Virus record (IMG/VR): IMGVR_UViG_3300010373_000003
Coordinates: 28,896 to 92,895 of that record
DNA: 64,000 nt
Reading direction: 5' to 3' (one strand)
Source of the DNA: a virus
A model generated the notes under the pieces. That model saw only the letters and a program-made list of their open reading frames with translations, had not been told where the DNA came from and ran no database searches. This document shows, piece after piece, positions 46,313 through 54,070 of the stretch. A program made the translations under genes and the position numbers. Numbering within the stretch: position 1 is the first letter of the stretch; every line of letters begins with the position of its first letter.

Positions 46313-46492
46313 TTAATTATAACTGGGTTCAACTGTTTTAACTTTAGTGTGAGTAATCTTACCACAATTATCACATCTATTAATAATTACTAGACCAACA
46401 ACTGTTCCTTTAAGATCAGTTAGATCTATTTCTTTGTGAATATCAGATTTATGTAATCCAATCCAACAAGCAGACTTTTTATTATCTGGCAT
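46313..46492 (-). CDS. 59-aa protein with a CxxC zinc-finger-like motif
   Basis: ATG at 46490-46492 (MPDNKKSACWIGLHKSD) to TAA at 46313-46315. NRCDNCGKITH gives a CxxC...H motif near the C-terminus. It fits the gap between its neighbours with the operon's usual spacing. A small metal-binding protein is likely; the partner is unknown. Confidence 0.6.
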   Translation of the reverse strand: MPDNKKSACWIGLHKSDIHKEIDLTDLKGTVVGLVIINRCDNCGKITHTKVKTVEPSYN

Positions 46493-46504
46493 AATAGTTT
46501 TAAT

Positions 46505-46777
46505 TTAAATTTTAATATTAAACTTAGTATAAACTCTAGAAGCAGGAATATTAGTAGCAACTTTATAATTAAAAGGTTTAACACATTCAATGCAAATACC
46601 TCTTTCATAAACGTTATATCTTACACAAAGCTTTCCTTTACCAATCTTACCATTACTAACAAGTTTAGATTTAACAACATGTTCGCTATTATAAGAATGA
46701 CAAATGTGTACATACTTTTTATAAACCTTACGTTTACTAAAAAGATTAACAATAAAAACAATAATAAAATCAAACAT
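46505..46777 (-). CDS. Small protein with N-terminal hydrophobic helix and Cys pairs
   Basis: 90 aa. MFDFIIVFIVNLFSKRK looks like a short membrane anchor or signal-like helix. Cys occurs at CVRY and in CIEC, with basic residues throughout. A longer antisense-frame reading at 46621-46935 is a shadow of this gene and dNMP kinase. No family recognised. Confidence 0.5.
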   Translation of the reverse strand: MFDFIIVFIVNLFSKRKVYKKYVHICHSYNSEHVVKSKLVSNGKIGKGKLCVRYNVYERGICIECVKPFNYKVATNIPASRVYTKFNIKI

Positions 46778-46780
46778 ATC

Positions 46781-47533
46781 TTAATAACATTTAAGCATAT
46801 GATTAGCAAAACCAACAGCTTTATAAAATAGCTGCATTTTAGTACCATTATTCTGAATAGGAAAAGTAGATTTAAAATCAATATCTTCACTATCATGTTT
46901 AGCAACTTGATCAGTACTTTCTCTTCTGATCTCAATGTCTCCCCCGTAGAGGATATGCTTTACTATAGCGTTGTTCTCATTCCTGTATCTTACATCAGGG
47001 ATAATACAAAGACCAGTAGTTTCAGCAATATCAGCAGCTCTATACATAGTAGAATTAATCCAAAGATTATTACCAAGTAGTTTTCTACCAATTTCAGTAC
47101 CAAAATATTGCATAAGAGTACGAAGCCTAATAACAGGAGTTTTACCCTTTCTTTCAATATCTTCAATAATATAATTTAAATTATATTTAACAGTAAGAGA
47201 TTCTATAGTAATACCTACATATTCACTAAAACTAGCTTCAGCTTCTGTAAGAAACCTACGCTGACTAAATGAATACCACTCTACATCTTTCTTATCTCTA
47301 TCGTCAAAATACTTACGAGGAATATTATAAATAATAGACAAACAATCCTTCATAGGATCAGCGAAATGAGTAATACGATGTTCATTAGTTAAATCCCATT
47401 TAACACGATGAGTTAACCAATCTGAATAATTAGCTTTAGCTACACCTTTATAAAAGATATAATTAAGCATAGAAGCAAAAGTATCTTTACCTGAATTAAG
47501 TTGTCCAGATATACCAACAATATAACTTTTCAT
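46781..47533 (-). CDS. Deoxynucleoside monophosphate kinase
   Basis: 250 aa. GISGQLNSGKDTFASML holds the P-loop (Gly10-Lys16-Asp-Thr). The later HFADPMKDCL and PVIRLRTLMQYFGTE segments fit T4 gp1-type dNMP kinases, which phosphorylate dNMPs for phage DNA synthesis. ILYGGDIE near residues 194-201 is encoded by repeat copy 9, in the C-terminal part between a beta-strand (CIIPDVRYRNE) and the next. The start overlaps the upstream stop as ATGA. Confidence 0.8.
   Translation of the reverse strand: MKSYIVGISGQLNSGKDTFASMLNYIFYKGVAKANYSDWLTHRVKWDLTNEHRITHFADPMKDCLSIIYNIPRKYFDDRDKKDVEWYSFSQRRFLTEAEASFSEYVGITIESLTVKYNLNYIIEDIERKGKTPVIRLRTLMQYFGTEIGRKLLGNNLWINSTMYRAADIAETTGLCIIPDVRYRNENNAIVKHILYGGDIEIRRESTDQVAKHDSEDIDFKSTFPIQNNGTKMQLFYKAVGFANHMLKCY
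46938..46953 (-). repeat. Dispersed GC-rich motif, copy 9 (reverse on +)
   Basis: TCTCCCCCGTAGAGGA on the + strand; read on the coding strand it gives ILYGGD in the dNMP kinase gene. Confidence 0.8.
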
Positions 47534-47781
47534 ATAGTGTTTTTAAATTCAATGTTTATCTTTATCATATTCTTTAGTTCAAGAATATTAGTATCAATTA
47601 TAGAATGAAAGTCTTTAATAATGGCAACGTTAACTTCGTTTTTCCAATCTATTCTAGACTCTTGAAAGTAATAACTATCTTTTAGCATTTTAAAATGTAT
47701 TATAACTTCAGAATAAGCAATACATCTATCAGTAGCATTATCTATGTTTTCAATATCACAAATTATATTAAAAAGATCCAT
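47530..47781 (-). CDS. Small helical protein upstream of dNMP kinase
   Basis: 83 aa, mostly helical (LFNIICDIENIDNATDRCIA), two Cys, no motif. It is the first gene after the 246-nt noncoding region, so it is probably the first of the operon running down to 36895. Its stop overlaps the kinase ATG (ATGA). Confidence 0.55.
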   Translation of the reverse strand: MDLFNIICDIENIDNATDRCIAYSEVIIHFKMLKDSYYFQESRIDWKNEVNVAIIKDFHSIIDTNILELKNMIKINIEFKNTI

Positions 47782-47801
47782 ATGTTTATAAGTATTAATT
47801 C

Positions 47802-47831
47802 AATATATAAATAATTAATTATTATTGTCAA
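47802..47831 (-). promoter_or_regulatory. Candidate promoter of the left early operon
   Basis: On the - strand, TTGACA (47826-47831) and TATATT (47802-47807) are separated by 18 bp, with TTTTGACA also giving a TTTG at the far end. The predicted start near 47794 leaves a very short leader before the ATG at 47781. The sequence is AT-rich, so chance similarity is possible. Confidence 0.45.
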
Positions 47832-47861
47832 AATATTATTAATTATTATGACTTAATTTAA

Positions 47862-47990
47862 AGCCATTTAAGACAGCTTTTAGCATTCTGACACTGTTAT
47901 CCATATACTAGCCCATACTATAACACAGGTCACCAAAATGGCATTCAGTGGCAAATCATGGTTCATCCTGACTGGCTACAAACACAAATA
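47862..47990. ncRNA. GC-richer noncoding block, possible structured RNA or replication site
   Basis: Between two - strand genes there is ~130 nt without a credible ORF in which G+C rises to 23/60 (47881-47940) and 29/60 (47941-48000), well above the surroundings. It holds GCATTC twice (47883, 47941) and an imperfect stem (TGTTAT at 47894-47899 with ATAACA about 24 nt later). A small RNA, a leader or an origin-type site could explain it; none is proven. Confidence 0.3.
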
Positions 47991-48017
47991 GGGAGCCACC
48001 ATAAGCAACTCCCTATT
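47977..48017 (-). terminator. Terminator of the replication operon
   Basis: AATAGGGAG / CTCCCTATT (47987-47995 and 48009-48017) is a perfect 9-bp stem with a 13-nt loop, followed on the - strand by TTTGTGTTTG. It lies 11 nt after the stop of the 115-aa gene. Confidence 0.7.
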
Positions 48018-48027
48018 CAATATATAG

Positions 48028-48375
48028 TTATTCAATACTATAAACATCATAACCTTCAACAGATTCAATGTACACTACATTAACATTTCCTCTTTCAATT
48101 GATTCTTTGATAACATAATCTAATACTTCTCCTCTAAGTTTAATCTGTACTCTACCATAATCATCAGTATGACAAAGTCTACAGTTAATATCAAACTTCT
48201 CTTTACTTAAAAGAATATAATAATTAACTCCACCTTGACCATCTTCAATAACAGCTTCTACATAATAACGATATTTAGTTTTTAAAGGAATATAAAATAT
48301 ACCTTTTTTATCGTCATAAAAAGGTAGTTTAGGAATCTTTACAGGATTTATAACTTTATACTTATGTATAGCCAT
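48028..48375 (-). CDS. Hypothetical protein, last gene of the replication operon
   Basis: 115 aa, beta-rich (YYVEAVIEDGQGGVNYYILL), with CRLC and no recognised family. It starts 2 nt after the ligase stop and is followed by a strong terminator. Confidence 0.5.
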   Translation of the reverse strand: MAIHKYKVINPVKIPKLPFYDDKKGIFYIPLKTKYRYYVEAVIEDGQGGVNYYILLSKEKFDINCRLCHTDDYGRVQIKLRGEVLDYVIKESIERGNVNVVYIESVEGYDVYSIE

Positions 48376-48377
48376 AT

Positions 48378-49598
48378 TTAATCCTCCAGTATAATAACAG
48401 TTTTAATGTGAAAAGGAACTTGTTCAACACCGCTTCTTTCTCCATACTCAACAAGAGCTTTTCTGTACATGTATTTATCTTTATTAGCAATAACACTACG
48501 TTGATAATCAAATGATCCATTAACACTAGCTTTAAAAGTAGCATTATTAATATCATTCTTAAGTACTAATAAAGGAAGATCTCTCTTTTCATCTTCAGGT
48601 ACAATATCAACTATAGTAAACTTACCATCAGTCATAGCTTTAAACTTCCACATAGCAGAATTACGTTTACCAAACTGATATTCATCATTAGGATTACGAC
48701 CAACAATGCCTTCAAATCCTAATTTAATAAACTTATTTCTAAGACTTCTAGCAGAACTATCTGAAGTACAAAGATAATCAGGAACTCTAACTAATCTTTC
48801 AGTATTATTAGAGTGGCTACCTTCTTTATTTAAATTAATAGCACAATATCCTATATGTTTATCAAGAGTAGATAGTCTAGCATTTTGAGTCATATTAGCA
48901 ACAGCTATATCATAACACCAGAACTGTAAAAGTTTATTCTTAGGATCTTTAGGGTCTTTAACAAGATGATTTATCTCATTAACAGCATGACCATAAAGAT
49001 ATACTTCTCCATCAAGAATATAATCTTCATTTATCATTAAGTTCAATAAATCAATAGGTAATACTTTAAGTAAATATTCTTCAAGATCACCTAGACTATC
49101 CCAATAGTTACCTTCACGAGATTGAAAGGTTAAAGCAATAGGTTTAAATAAATCACCTTCGTTATTCTTAGCACCAATACCACATCTAAGACCATTAATC
49201 TTAGGTTGAACTATATAAGAACTTTGTTTATTGAATATCTTATTATTCTTATTATCATACAGTTTAGCAAGCATATGAAGCATAGCACCAGTATGACTTT
49301 GTCTATCATAAGGCAGATAAGTATCAAGATAAGCTATTACTTGTGTTTCCTCTACGGGCAAGGTATTGCTATCAGCAACGTCAGCAAGTAACATATATCC
49401 ACTCTTACGTTTAGTATTAACCCGAGACTTTAATTCATCTTCAAGAGTTCTCTTAGTATGGATAATTTCAGAACTAATAGTTTTCCCTAATATCCCATAA
49501 TATAATTCTAAACAATAAGCAGAATTATTAACTCTAGCATACCATACAGTAGGTTGACCTGCATTATTTCTCCTATAAAGAGCTTTATTATAATCCAT
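48378..49598 (-). CDS. ATP-dependent DNA ligase
   Basis: 406 aa. PKINGLRCG (Lys133 as AMP acceptor, KxNGxR motif I), LDGEVYLYG (motif III), EGIVGRNP (motif IV) and WKFKAMTDGKF (motif V) define the nucleotidyltransferase core; an OB-fold follows. Seals nicks in phage DNA. The N-terminal ~110 residues are an added domain, and LPVEE at 80-84 within it is encoded by repeat copy 10. The start overlaps the preceding gene by 11 nt. Confidence 0.85.
   Translation of the reverse strand: MDYNKALYRRNNAGQPTVWYARVNNSAYCLELYYGILGKTISSEIIHTKRTLEDELKSRVNTKRKSGYMLLADVADSNTLPVEETQVIAYLDTYLPYDRQSHTGAMLHMLAKLYDNKNNKIFNKQSSYIVQPKINGLRCGIGAKNNEGDLFKPIALTFQSREGNYWDSLGDLEEYLLKVLPIDLLNLMINEDYILDGEVYLYGHAVNEINHLVKDPKDPKNKLLQFWCYDIAVANMTQNARLSTLDKHIGYCAINLNKEGSHSNNTERLVRVPDYLCTSDSSARSLRNKFIKLGFEGIVGRNPNDEYQFGKRNSAMWKFKAMTDGKFTIVDIVPEDEKRDLPLLVLKNDINNATFKASVNGSFDYQRSVIANKDKYMYRKALVEYGERSGVEQVPFHIKTVIILED
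49346..49364 (+). repeat. Dispersed GC-rich motif, copy 10 (forward on +)
   Basis: TTTCCTCTACGGGCAAGGT, the CAAGG variant, identical over 18 bases to the right end of the 95-bp element. On the coding strand it gives TLPVEE in the ligase. Confidence 0.85.
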
Positions 49599-50232
49599 CT
49601 TTTTTCTTATTAAAACTAAATGTCATAGCAGACATATTAACTGGTACAACTTTAGATTGTTTAACTTTCTTTTCTTTCTTAGGTTTTAAACCATTAAGGC
49701 TACTAAGCAAGTTAGGATCACTACTATTAATAGTTTCACCAGTTTTACTATTAGAGTAAATATATGCTTCTTCATTAGTAATTAAATCAGTAGTAACTTG
49801 TCTAACAAACTTACCTTTAGTATTAGCTTTTTTAACAATAGCTTTAGTCTTCTCCTTAGTAACATTTAATATTACAGGATTAGCAATTTCAAAATCTACA
49901 TTAATTTGATGAGTTTTAAGTAATTCATCAAACCAATAATTATACTCAATTTGATCATCAACACGAAGTAGATAATAGTAATAATCAGTAATATAACTTT
50001 GATAAGTCATATTACTAGTTTTAATAACTCGTTTACCATCTAGTTCAATAGAACAATCCATATACATAAGTAGATCACTTAATATATAAGGTAATTCATC
50101 TTGATCAAAAGGACAAAGACCTTTCCAGTAACTATATGTTACATTAGGATAACGAATAATAAGTGTACAATTATCTAACTGTACACTTATATCATGAGAA
50201 TCATACTTAATAAAATCAATTGAGTTCATCAT
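49588..50232 (-). CDS. Hypothetical protein with basic C-terminus
   Basis: 214 aa from the tandem ATGs at 50227-50232 (MMNSIDFIKYDSHD). The longer reading adds a hydrophobic stretch that is the 3' end of the upstream gene read in another frame. The N-terminal ~110 residues are Tyr-rich and globular; the C-terminus is basic (KPKKEKKVKQSK), possibly nucleic-acid binding. No family recognised. Confidence 0.5.
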   Translation of the reverse strand: MMNSIDFIKYDSHDISVQLDNCTLIIRYPNVTYSYWKGLCPFDQDELPYILSDLLMYMDCSIELDGKRVIKTSNMTYQSYITDYYYYLLRVDDQIEYNYWFDELLKTHQINVDFEIANPVILNVTKEKTKAIVKKANTKGKFVRQVTTDLITNEEAYIYSNSKTGETINSSDPNLLSSLNGLKPKKEKKVKQSKVVPVNMSAMTFSFNKKKDGL

Positions 50233-50461
50233 TGCTATTATAATAGTAAACATTACAATCTTTGTCATAATCAAATATAACAACTAGAACTTCTTGATCA
50301 GTATACATAGTATTCTCTATAACTTTATCATAAGTATTCTTTAACTCTTCAAGATTATTACTAGTATTAGAATAACCATTACTGTCTATTTGAACACTTA
50401 TACGATAACGATCTACTTCCTCTAGAAAGAAGATGTTATCTTCGTCCGATAAAGAAGTCAT
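50216..50461 (-). CDS. Small acidic hypothetical protein
   Basis: 81 aa from the ATG at 50459-50461 (MTSLSDEDNIFFLEEVDRYR), acidic, ending in DYDKDCNVYYYNSNDELN. It overlaps both neighbours by 14-26 nt. An anti-host-protein or DNA-mimic role is thinkable from its acidity but nothing supports it directly. Confidence 0.45.
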   Translation of the reverse strand: MTSLSDEDNIFFLEEVDRYRISVQIDSNGYSNTSNNLEELKNTYDKVIENTMYTDQEVLVVIFDYDKDCNVYYYNSNDELN

Positions 50462-50897
50462 GATAATTATCATTATAAACCATCACCTTATCAGGCTTAC
50501 CAAGAAGGCAATGATTATACTTTAACCAAGCAACAGGATCATTACAAGGTCCCCATTTAATAACCTTTTCTAATTTACCCATCTCATAATTATCAACTAG
50601 ACCAAATAGACCTTCTTCATAATTAAAATTAGAATAAATCAATCCACGATTATTAGTTTCTACAAGACCATATCTCTTAATAGAATCTATATCAGAAGCT
50701 TTATTAAAATCTAAATCTCCATAGAAATATATAGCAGACTTATCACTATACTTATCTAGTCTATCTTCTTCTTTTTGAGTAATAGCTCGCATATACACAT
50801 TAAGACCTCCTTTATTAGGACTATCAGAATGGACTAATATTACCTTCTTTCTTATCCCTAATAAGTTTACTGTATCGCCTAACAAAACTTGTTTCAT
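50436..50897 (-). CDS. Hypothetical protein overlapping the primase gene
   Basis: 153 aa. VILVHSDSPNKGGLNVYMRA and IKWGPCNDPVAWLKYNHCL are distinctive but not recognised. Its start overlaps the primase 3' end by 74 nt, unusually long for this genome; a later start would cut into what looks like its first beta-strands. Confidence 0.45.
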   Translation of the reverse strand: MKQVLLGDTVNLLGIRKKVILVHSDSPNKGGLNVYMRAITQKEEDRLDKYSDKSAIYFYGDLDFNKASDIDSIKRYGLVETNNRGLIYSNFNYEEGLFGLVDNYEMGKLEKVIKWGPCNDPVAWLKYNHCLLGKPDKVMVYNDNYHDFFIGRR

Positions 50898-52029
50898 ATT
50901 CTTTTATATTAGTAGTTATATTAATAATAGGATCAACGATCCCTTTAATTCCTTTTTTTTCTCTCCACTCGGAGAAGTCTTTTGCACCATCTTTAACAGG
51001 TATAAGAACAGGCATTATAATAAAGTTGTTACGAAGCCATATAGTCTGCATCTTTCCAACTCTATCATTATCCATAAGAGATAGCATAATACCTCCTTTT
51101 TTTAGTTTACCATGTAACCAATCATATTCACTCTGCCTAAGTTTATAAGTTTCATGAGGTAGATTGATAACGCCGATGTTGACTTTAATGGCTCCCCCGT
51201 AGAGGAAGTTAATCTCTTTAATAGCTGCTTTTATAGCAACTCTATCTTTAGTAGACTTAGTAATAACAATTATATCATACTCATCTTGATTCAATGTATA
51301 AATACCTTCAAGATGATTACAATTAGTTATAAATCTAGTAAAACCTTTTTCACGTTTAGGAAAATAAAGTTTAATATTATAAAGTCCATTACGATCTTGA
51401 CCAAGTAAATAAGCATAACAAGGGTCAGTAGGATTATAATAATATTTAGGATCAGGATTAACATTTCTATTAATATAGTACTGATCTATAGGATATATAA
51501 ATTCAATATTTAACAAATGAGGACTAACACCTATACGTTTCCAATCATTAATATCATTATTATTCCATTCTCGAATAACCAATTCAATATTAGGTTTAGT
51601 ATTACGTAAATTAACAATAGCAGTGTTTATATCTGTAATAAGATTAATATCTTTTTCTTGTCCATAAAATATATCTTTAAACATAAACGTGATATGTCTA
51701 AGAACTTTAAGGAAATCTTCTTTATTGGATATATTAATAGGTCTATTATAAGTAGTAGTCATAACTAATGCTACAAGATCAAAACAGTCACCCCAGAAAT
51801 ATCCAGCAAAGTCTTTAAATTTAAGTCTATCCTGAGTATATTTAAACCCACAAGTAGGATTAATATCATATCTAATAGGAGAATGTATAAAGTCTCCAGT
51901 ATCAATACAATGTTGAACTATAGCATCAGAAAGATTTAAATAAGTACTAAAAATACTAACTTGACTTACTTTACTAAGAATATATTTTTTATTAAGAGTT
52001 CCAGTATTAATATTTCTAGCCATTGGCAA
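50824..52029 (-). CDS. DnaG-type primase with Toprim domain
   Basis: 401 aa. The N-terminus (SPIRYDINPTCGFKYTQDRL and a later FAGYFWGDCFDLVALV) resembles the primase zinc/CHC2 region although only scattered Cys remain. The Toprim domain shows YDIIVITKSTKDRVAIKAA (~255) in place of the usual EG motif and SLMDNDRVGKM (~316) as DxD. It synthesises replication primers. INFLYGGAIK between these motifs is encoded by repeat copy 11. It is followed by genes overlapping its end and preceded by the SSB terminator. Confidence 0.75.
   Translation of the reverse strand: MPMARNINTGTLNKKYILSKVSQVSIFSTYLNLSDAIVQHCIDTGDFIHSPIRYDINPTCGFKYTQDRLKFKDFAGYFWGDCFDLVALVMTTTYNRPINISNKEDFLKVLRHITFMFKDIFYGQEKDINLITDINTAIVNLRNTKPNIELVIREWNNNDINDWKRIGVSPHLLNIEFIYPIDQYYINRNVNPDPKYYYNPTDPCYAYLLGQDRNGLYNIKLYFPKREKGFTRFITNCNHLEGIYTLNQDEYDIIVITKSTKDRVAIKAAIKEINFLYGGAIKVNIGVINLPHETYKLRQSEYDWLHGKLKKGGIMLSLMDNDRVGKMQTIWLRNNFIIMPVLIPVKDGAKDFSEWREKKGIKGIVDPIINITTNIKEYETSFVRRYSKLIRDKKEGNISPF
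51191..51210 (-). repeat. Dispersed GC-rich motif, copy 11 (reverse on +)
   Basis: GCTCCCCCGTAGAGGAAGTT on the + strand; the coding strand reads NFLYGGA within the primase Toprim region. Confidence 0.85.
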
Positions 52030-52041
52030 TAATTAGAGGAT

Positions 52042-52081
52042 AAAAAAAAGACCAATAACTAAATAGCTATTGGTCTTTTTT
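52042..52081 (-). terminator. Terminator after the SSB gene
   Basis: AAAAAAGACCAATA / TATTGGTCTTTTTT (52044-52057 and 52068-52081) is a perfect 14-bp pairing around a 10-nt loop, with A/T tracts on both sides. It lies 24 nt after the SSB stop and just before the primase gene. Confidence 0.8.
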
Positions 52082-52104
52082 ACGTAGATAATAAAGTTTA
52101 TATA

Positions 52105-53076
52105 TTAGAATGGCATATCTTCAGCAGCATCAGCATTAATACTTCCAAAGCTATCCCCCATACCCGGCATACCACCCATCATAGGTGATCCCATTGCAGG
52201 AACTCCACCTCCCATATTAGGAGCTTTAGCTTTTTCAATATTCATTGGAATGATAGCTTCTTTAACAGCATCCAATCTAATAGAAGGATTAGCATTTTGT
52301 TTAAATACTTCAATACAACCTTCTCCAACAAAAGTAGGGAAGCTTAAATCTCCATTATTAACATTTTGCCAACCTTTCTTATTGTGCTTAACATGACGAA
52401 GAAGTTTAATCCAAAGAGCAATAACTTTACCGTCTTTAGTTTTATAAACAGGTTTGTCATCATTTCCTCTATTAAGCATATTCTCAATATTTTCAAACAA
52501 TGCTCTCCAACCTGCAATAACAACTTCAGATTCAACAGGAACATAATCTCCTTGCTCATCAAAGTCTTCAAAGTTAAGACTCAATGCATCAGCTTCAGCA
52601 TCAGTTAATTCACGACCTTTAAGAACAAACACATTCATAATATGTTTAACCCAGTCAAAGATAGCATTAACTTTCCATTCATCCTTAGCACCTGGAATAG
52701 TGTTAACATTAGATTCTACAGCAGTAAAAGATAATGTTTGATAATGGCGTTTATTAGGATCTTCTTCGTTAGAAGCAAAAGTAAGAACTAGTCTAGGAAT
52801 TTCTAGACCATTAAAGGAAGGCATTCCACTTGTGCTTTCGCCAATAAGAATATTAGTAACTTCTACACTAACAAGATGAGCCATAAATAACCCATTAACA
52901 TTATTAGCTAATTGATGTGTAAACTTAAGACGTTGAGTTCCTCTTGCAGAACTTACACCTCTACGATTTACTTTTTTAGTTTCTGCTGGTTGAGCAGCAC
53001 CTTCTGTTACTTTACCTTCAGCATTAGTTGTAGCAGCTTGTTGCGCAACAGCCGCTTTATCAGTGTTATCCGACAT
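52105..53076 (-). CDS. Single-stranded DNA-binding protein
   Basis: 323 aa. A low-complexity Ala/Thr/Glu N-terminus (~1-45) is followed by a beta-rich core (~50-250), a Gly/Met/Pro-rich linker (GGGVPAMGSPMMGGMPGMGD) and an acidic tip ending DAAEDMPF. The linker and tip mirror the C-terminal tail that SSBs use to recruit replication proteins. It has its own promoter and terminator, as expected for an abundant protein. The core is not clearly an OB-fold by eye, so the call relies mainly on tail and context. Confidence 0.7.
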   Translation of the reverse strand: MSDNTDKAAVAQQAATTNAEGKVTEGAAQPAETKKVNRRGVSSARGTQRLKFTHQLANNVNGLFMAHLVSVEVTNILIGESTSGMPSFNGLEIPRLVLTFASNEEDPNKRHYQTLSFTAVESNVNTIPGAKDEWKVNAIFDWVKHIMNVFVLKGRELTDAEADALSLNFEDFDEQGDYVPVESEVVIAGWRALFENIENMLNRGNDDKPVYKTKDGKVIALWIKLLRHVKHNKKGWQNVNNGDLSFPTFVGEGCIEVFKQNANPSIRLDAVKEAIIPMNIEKAKAPNMGGGVPAMGSPMMGGMPGMGDSFGSINADAAEDMPF

Positions 53077-53085
53077 AAATATATA

Positions 53086-53118
53086 ATTATAAAATTAAAC
53101 GTTTAATATACAAAAATA
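53086..53118 (-). promoter_or_regulatory. SSB promoter with a perfect 14-bp palindrome (candidate operator)
   Basis: On the - strand, TTGTAT (53108-53113) and TATAAT (53086-53091) have a 16-bp spacer; ATTAAACGTTTAAT (53094-53107) fills the spacer and is a perfect palindrome. TATTTTTG at 53111-53118 also fits the Bacteroides TAnnTTTG box, which would place the start inside the palindrome. Either reading makes the palindrome a good repressor or autoregulatory site. Confidence 0.5.
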
Positions 53119-53155
53119 ACCGATAGCGTTACTAGAGTTAGCAACACTATCGGTT
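53112..53155 (-). terminator. Terminator after the 275-aa gene
   Basis: AACCGATAGCGTT / AACACTATCGGTT (53118-53130 and 53143-53155) pair at 12 of 13 positions around a 12-nt loop, followed on the - strand by ATTTTTG. The U-tract overlaps the SSB promoter. Confidence 0.8.
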
Positions 53156-53185
53156 TAAATAAAATCTCTATGAGAGAGAATAATA

Positions 53186-54013
53186 TTAGTCTTCTTGAGA
53201 CTCCTCAGCAACAGCACCTACACGAGCAGGAACTTTATCTGAATAATCACCAAGTACTAAAGCTTTAACAGTAACTTCTTCGTAACCATTAGACATAACA
53301 ACATCTTGAATGTTATCAAGATCAATTTCAAATACACGGTTTAAAGCAGTAGCTTCTTCACCCATATCAGCTTTCAATTGTTTCCACACGTTAGAATCAG
53401 TGAAAGTAAGAGAAGTACCCGGGCCAGTAACACCACCTGGGTTAGCTAATTTAGAACCTTTGAATTTAGGTAAATCCTTAGGAATAACAAACGCTGTTAA
53501 AATATCAGCTTGTTCTTCAGGAGTAATACCTTCACGAGATAAAGCAGCTTTAACTTCTTCGTTATCGCTAGCTAATGCTCCTTCAAGCATAGCTTCAAAC
53601 TGTTGTGCAACAAATTTAAGTTTATCACCTTTAGATAGACGCTCAGCAGTAGTTTTAGCTAAACCTTTAGCGTCAAATTCTTTAACACCTTTAGCAATAG
53701 CCCAGCTATCAAATTCTCTATGGATAGCAATTAATGCTTCAGGAGAATCAATTTCTAAACCAGCTTCTTCACAGAAAGCAACAAGCGAAGGATCTTTTTC
53801 ACGAATAGCAGCATCAAGTTGATCAATATTAGATAAGAACATGATGTTATCACCATGACCAATACCTAATACTTTACTAACAATAGAAGTTAATCTAAAG
53901 TTACCTTCAGTAGATACAGCAATTACTTGAGGTTCAGAAGTAGTGTTACGTTGACCAGCAGTTACAGCACTAAATCCAAAAGATAATCCGGCAGTTGATT
54001 TTACAGTTTTCAT
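53186..54013 (-). CDS. Abundant-type early protein of unknown function
   Basis: 275 aa, with less AT-biased codons than its neighbours and its own terminator, both signs of high expression. The N-terminus (LTSIVSKVLGIGHGDNIMFL) could hold an AbrB-like or small beta-barrel fold; the middle is helical and acidic; the C-terminus ends in AVAEESQED. It lies between RecT-like and SSB genes, so a DNA-binding or replication-accessory role is plausible but not shown. Confidence 0.5.
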   Translation of the reverse strand: MKTVKSTAGLSFGFSAVTAGQRNTTSEPQVIAVSTEGNFRLTSIVSKVLGIGHGDNIMFLSNIDQLDAAIREKDPSLVAFCEEAGLEIDSPEALIAIHREFDSWAIAKGVKEFDAKGLAKTTAERLSKGDKLKFVAQQFEAMLEGALASDNEEVKAALSREGITPEEQADILTAFVIPKDLPKFKGSKLANPGGVTGPGTSLTFTDSNVWKQLKADMGEEATALNRVFEIDLDNIQDVVMSNGYEEVTVKALVLGDYSDKVPARVGAVAEESQED

Positions 54014-54070
54014 AAATTGTTTTTTAAATTATTAAATAATATTATTTTTATTTGTATAAAGAGAATGAGG

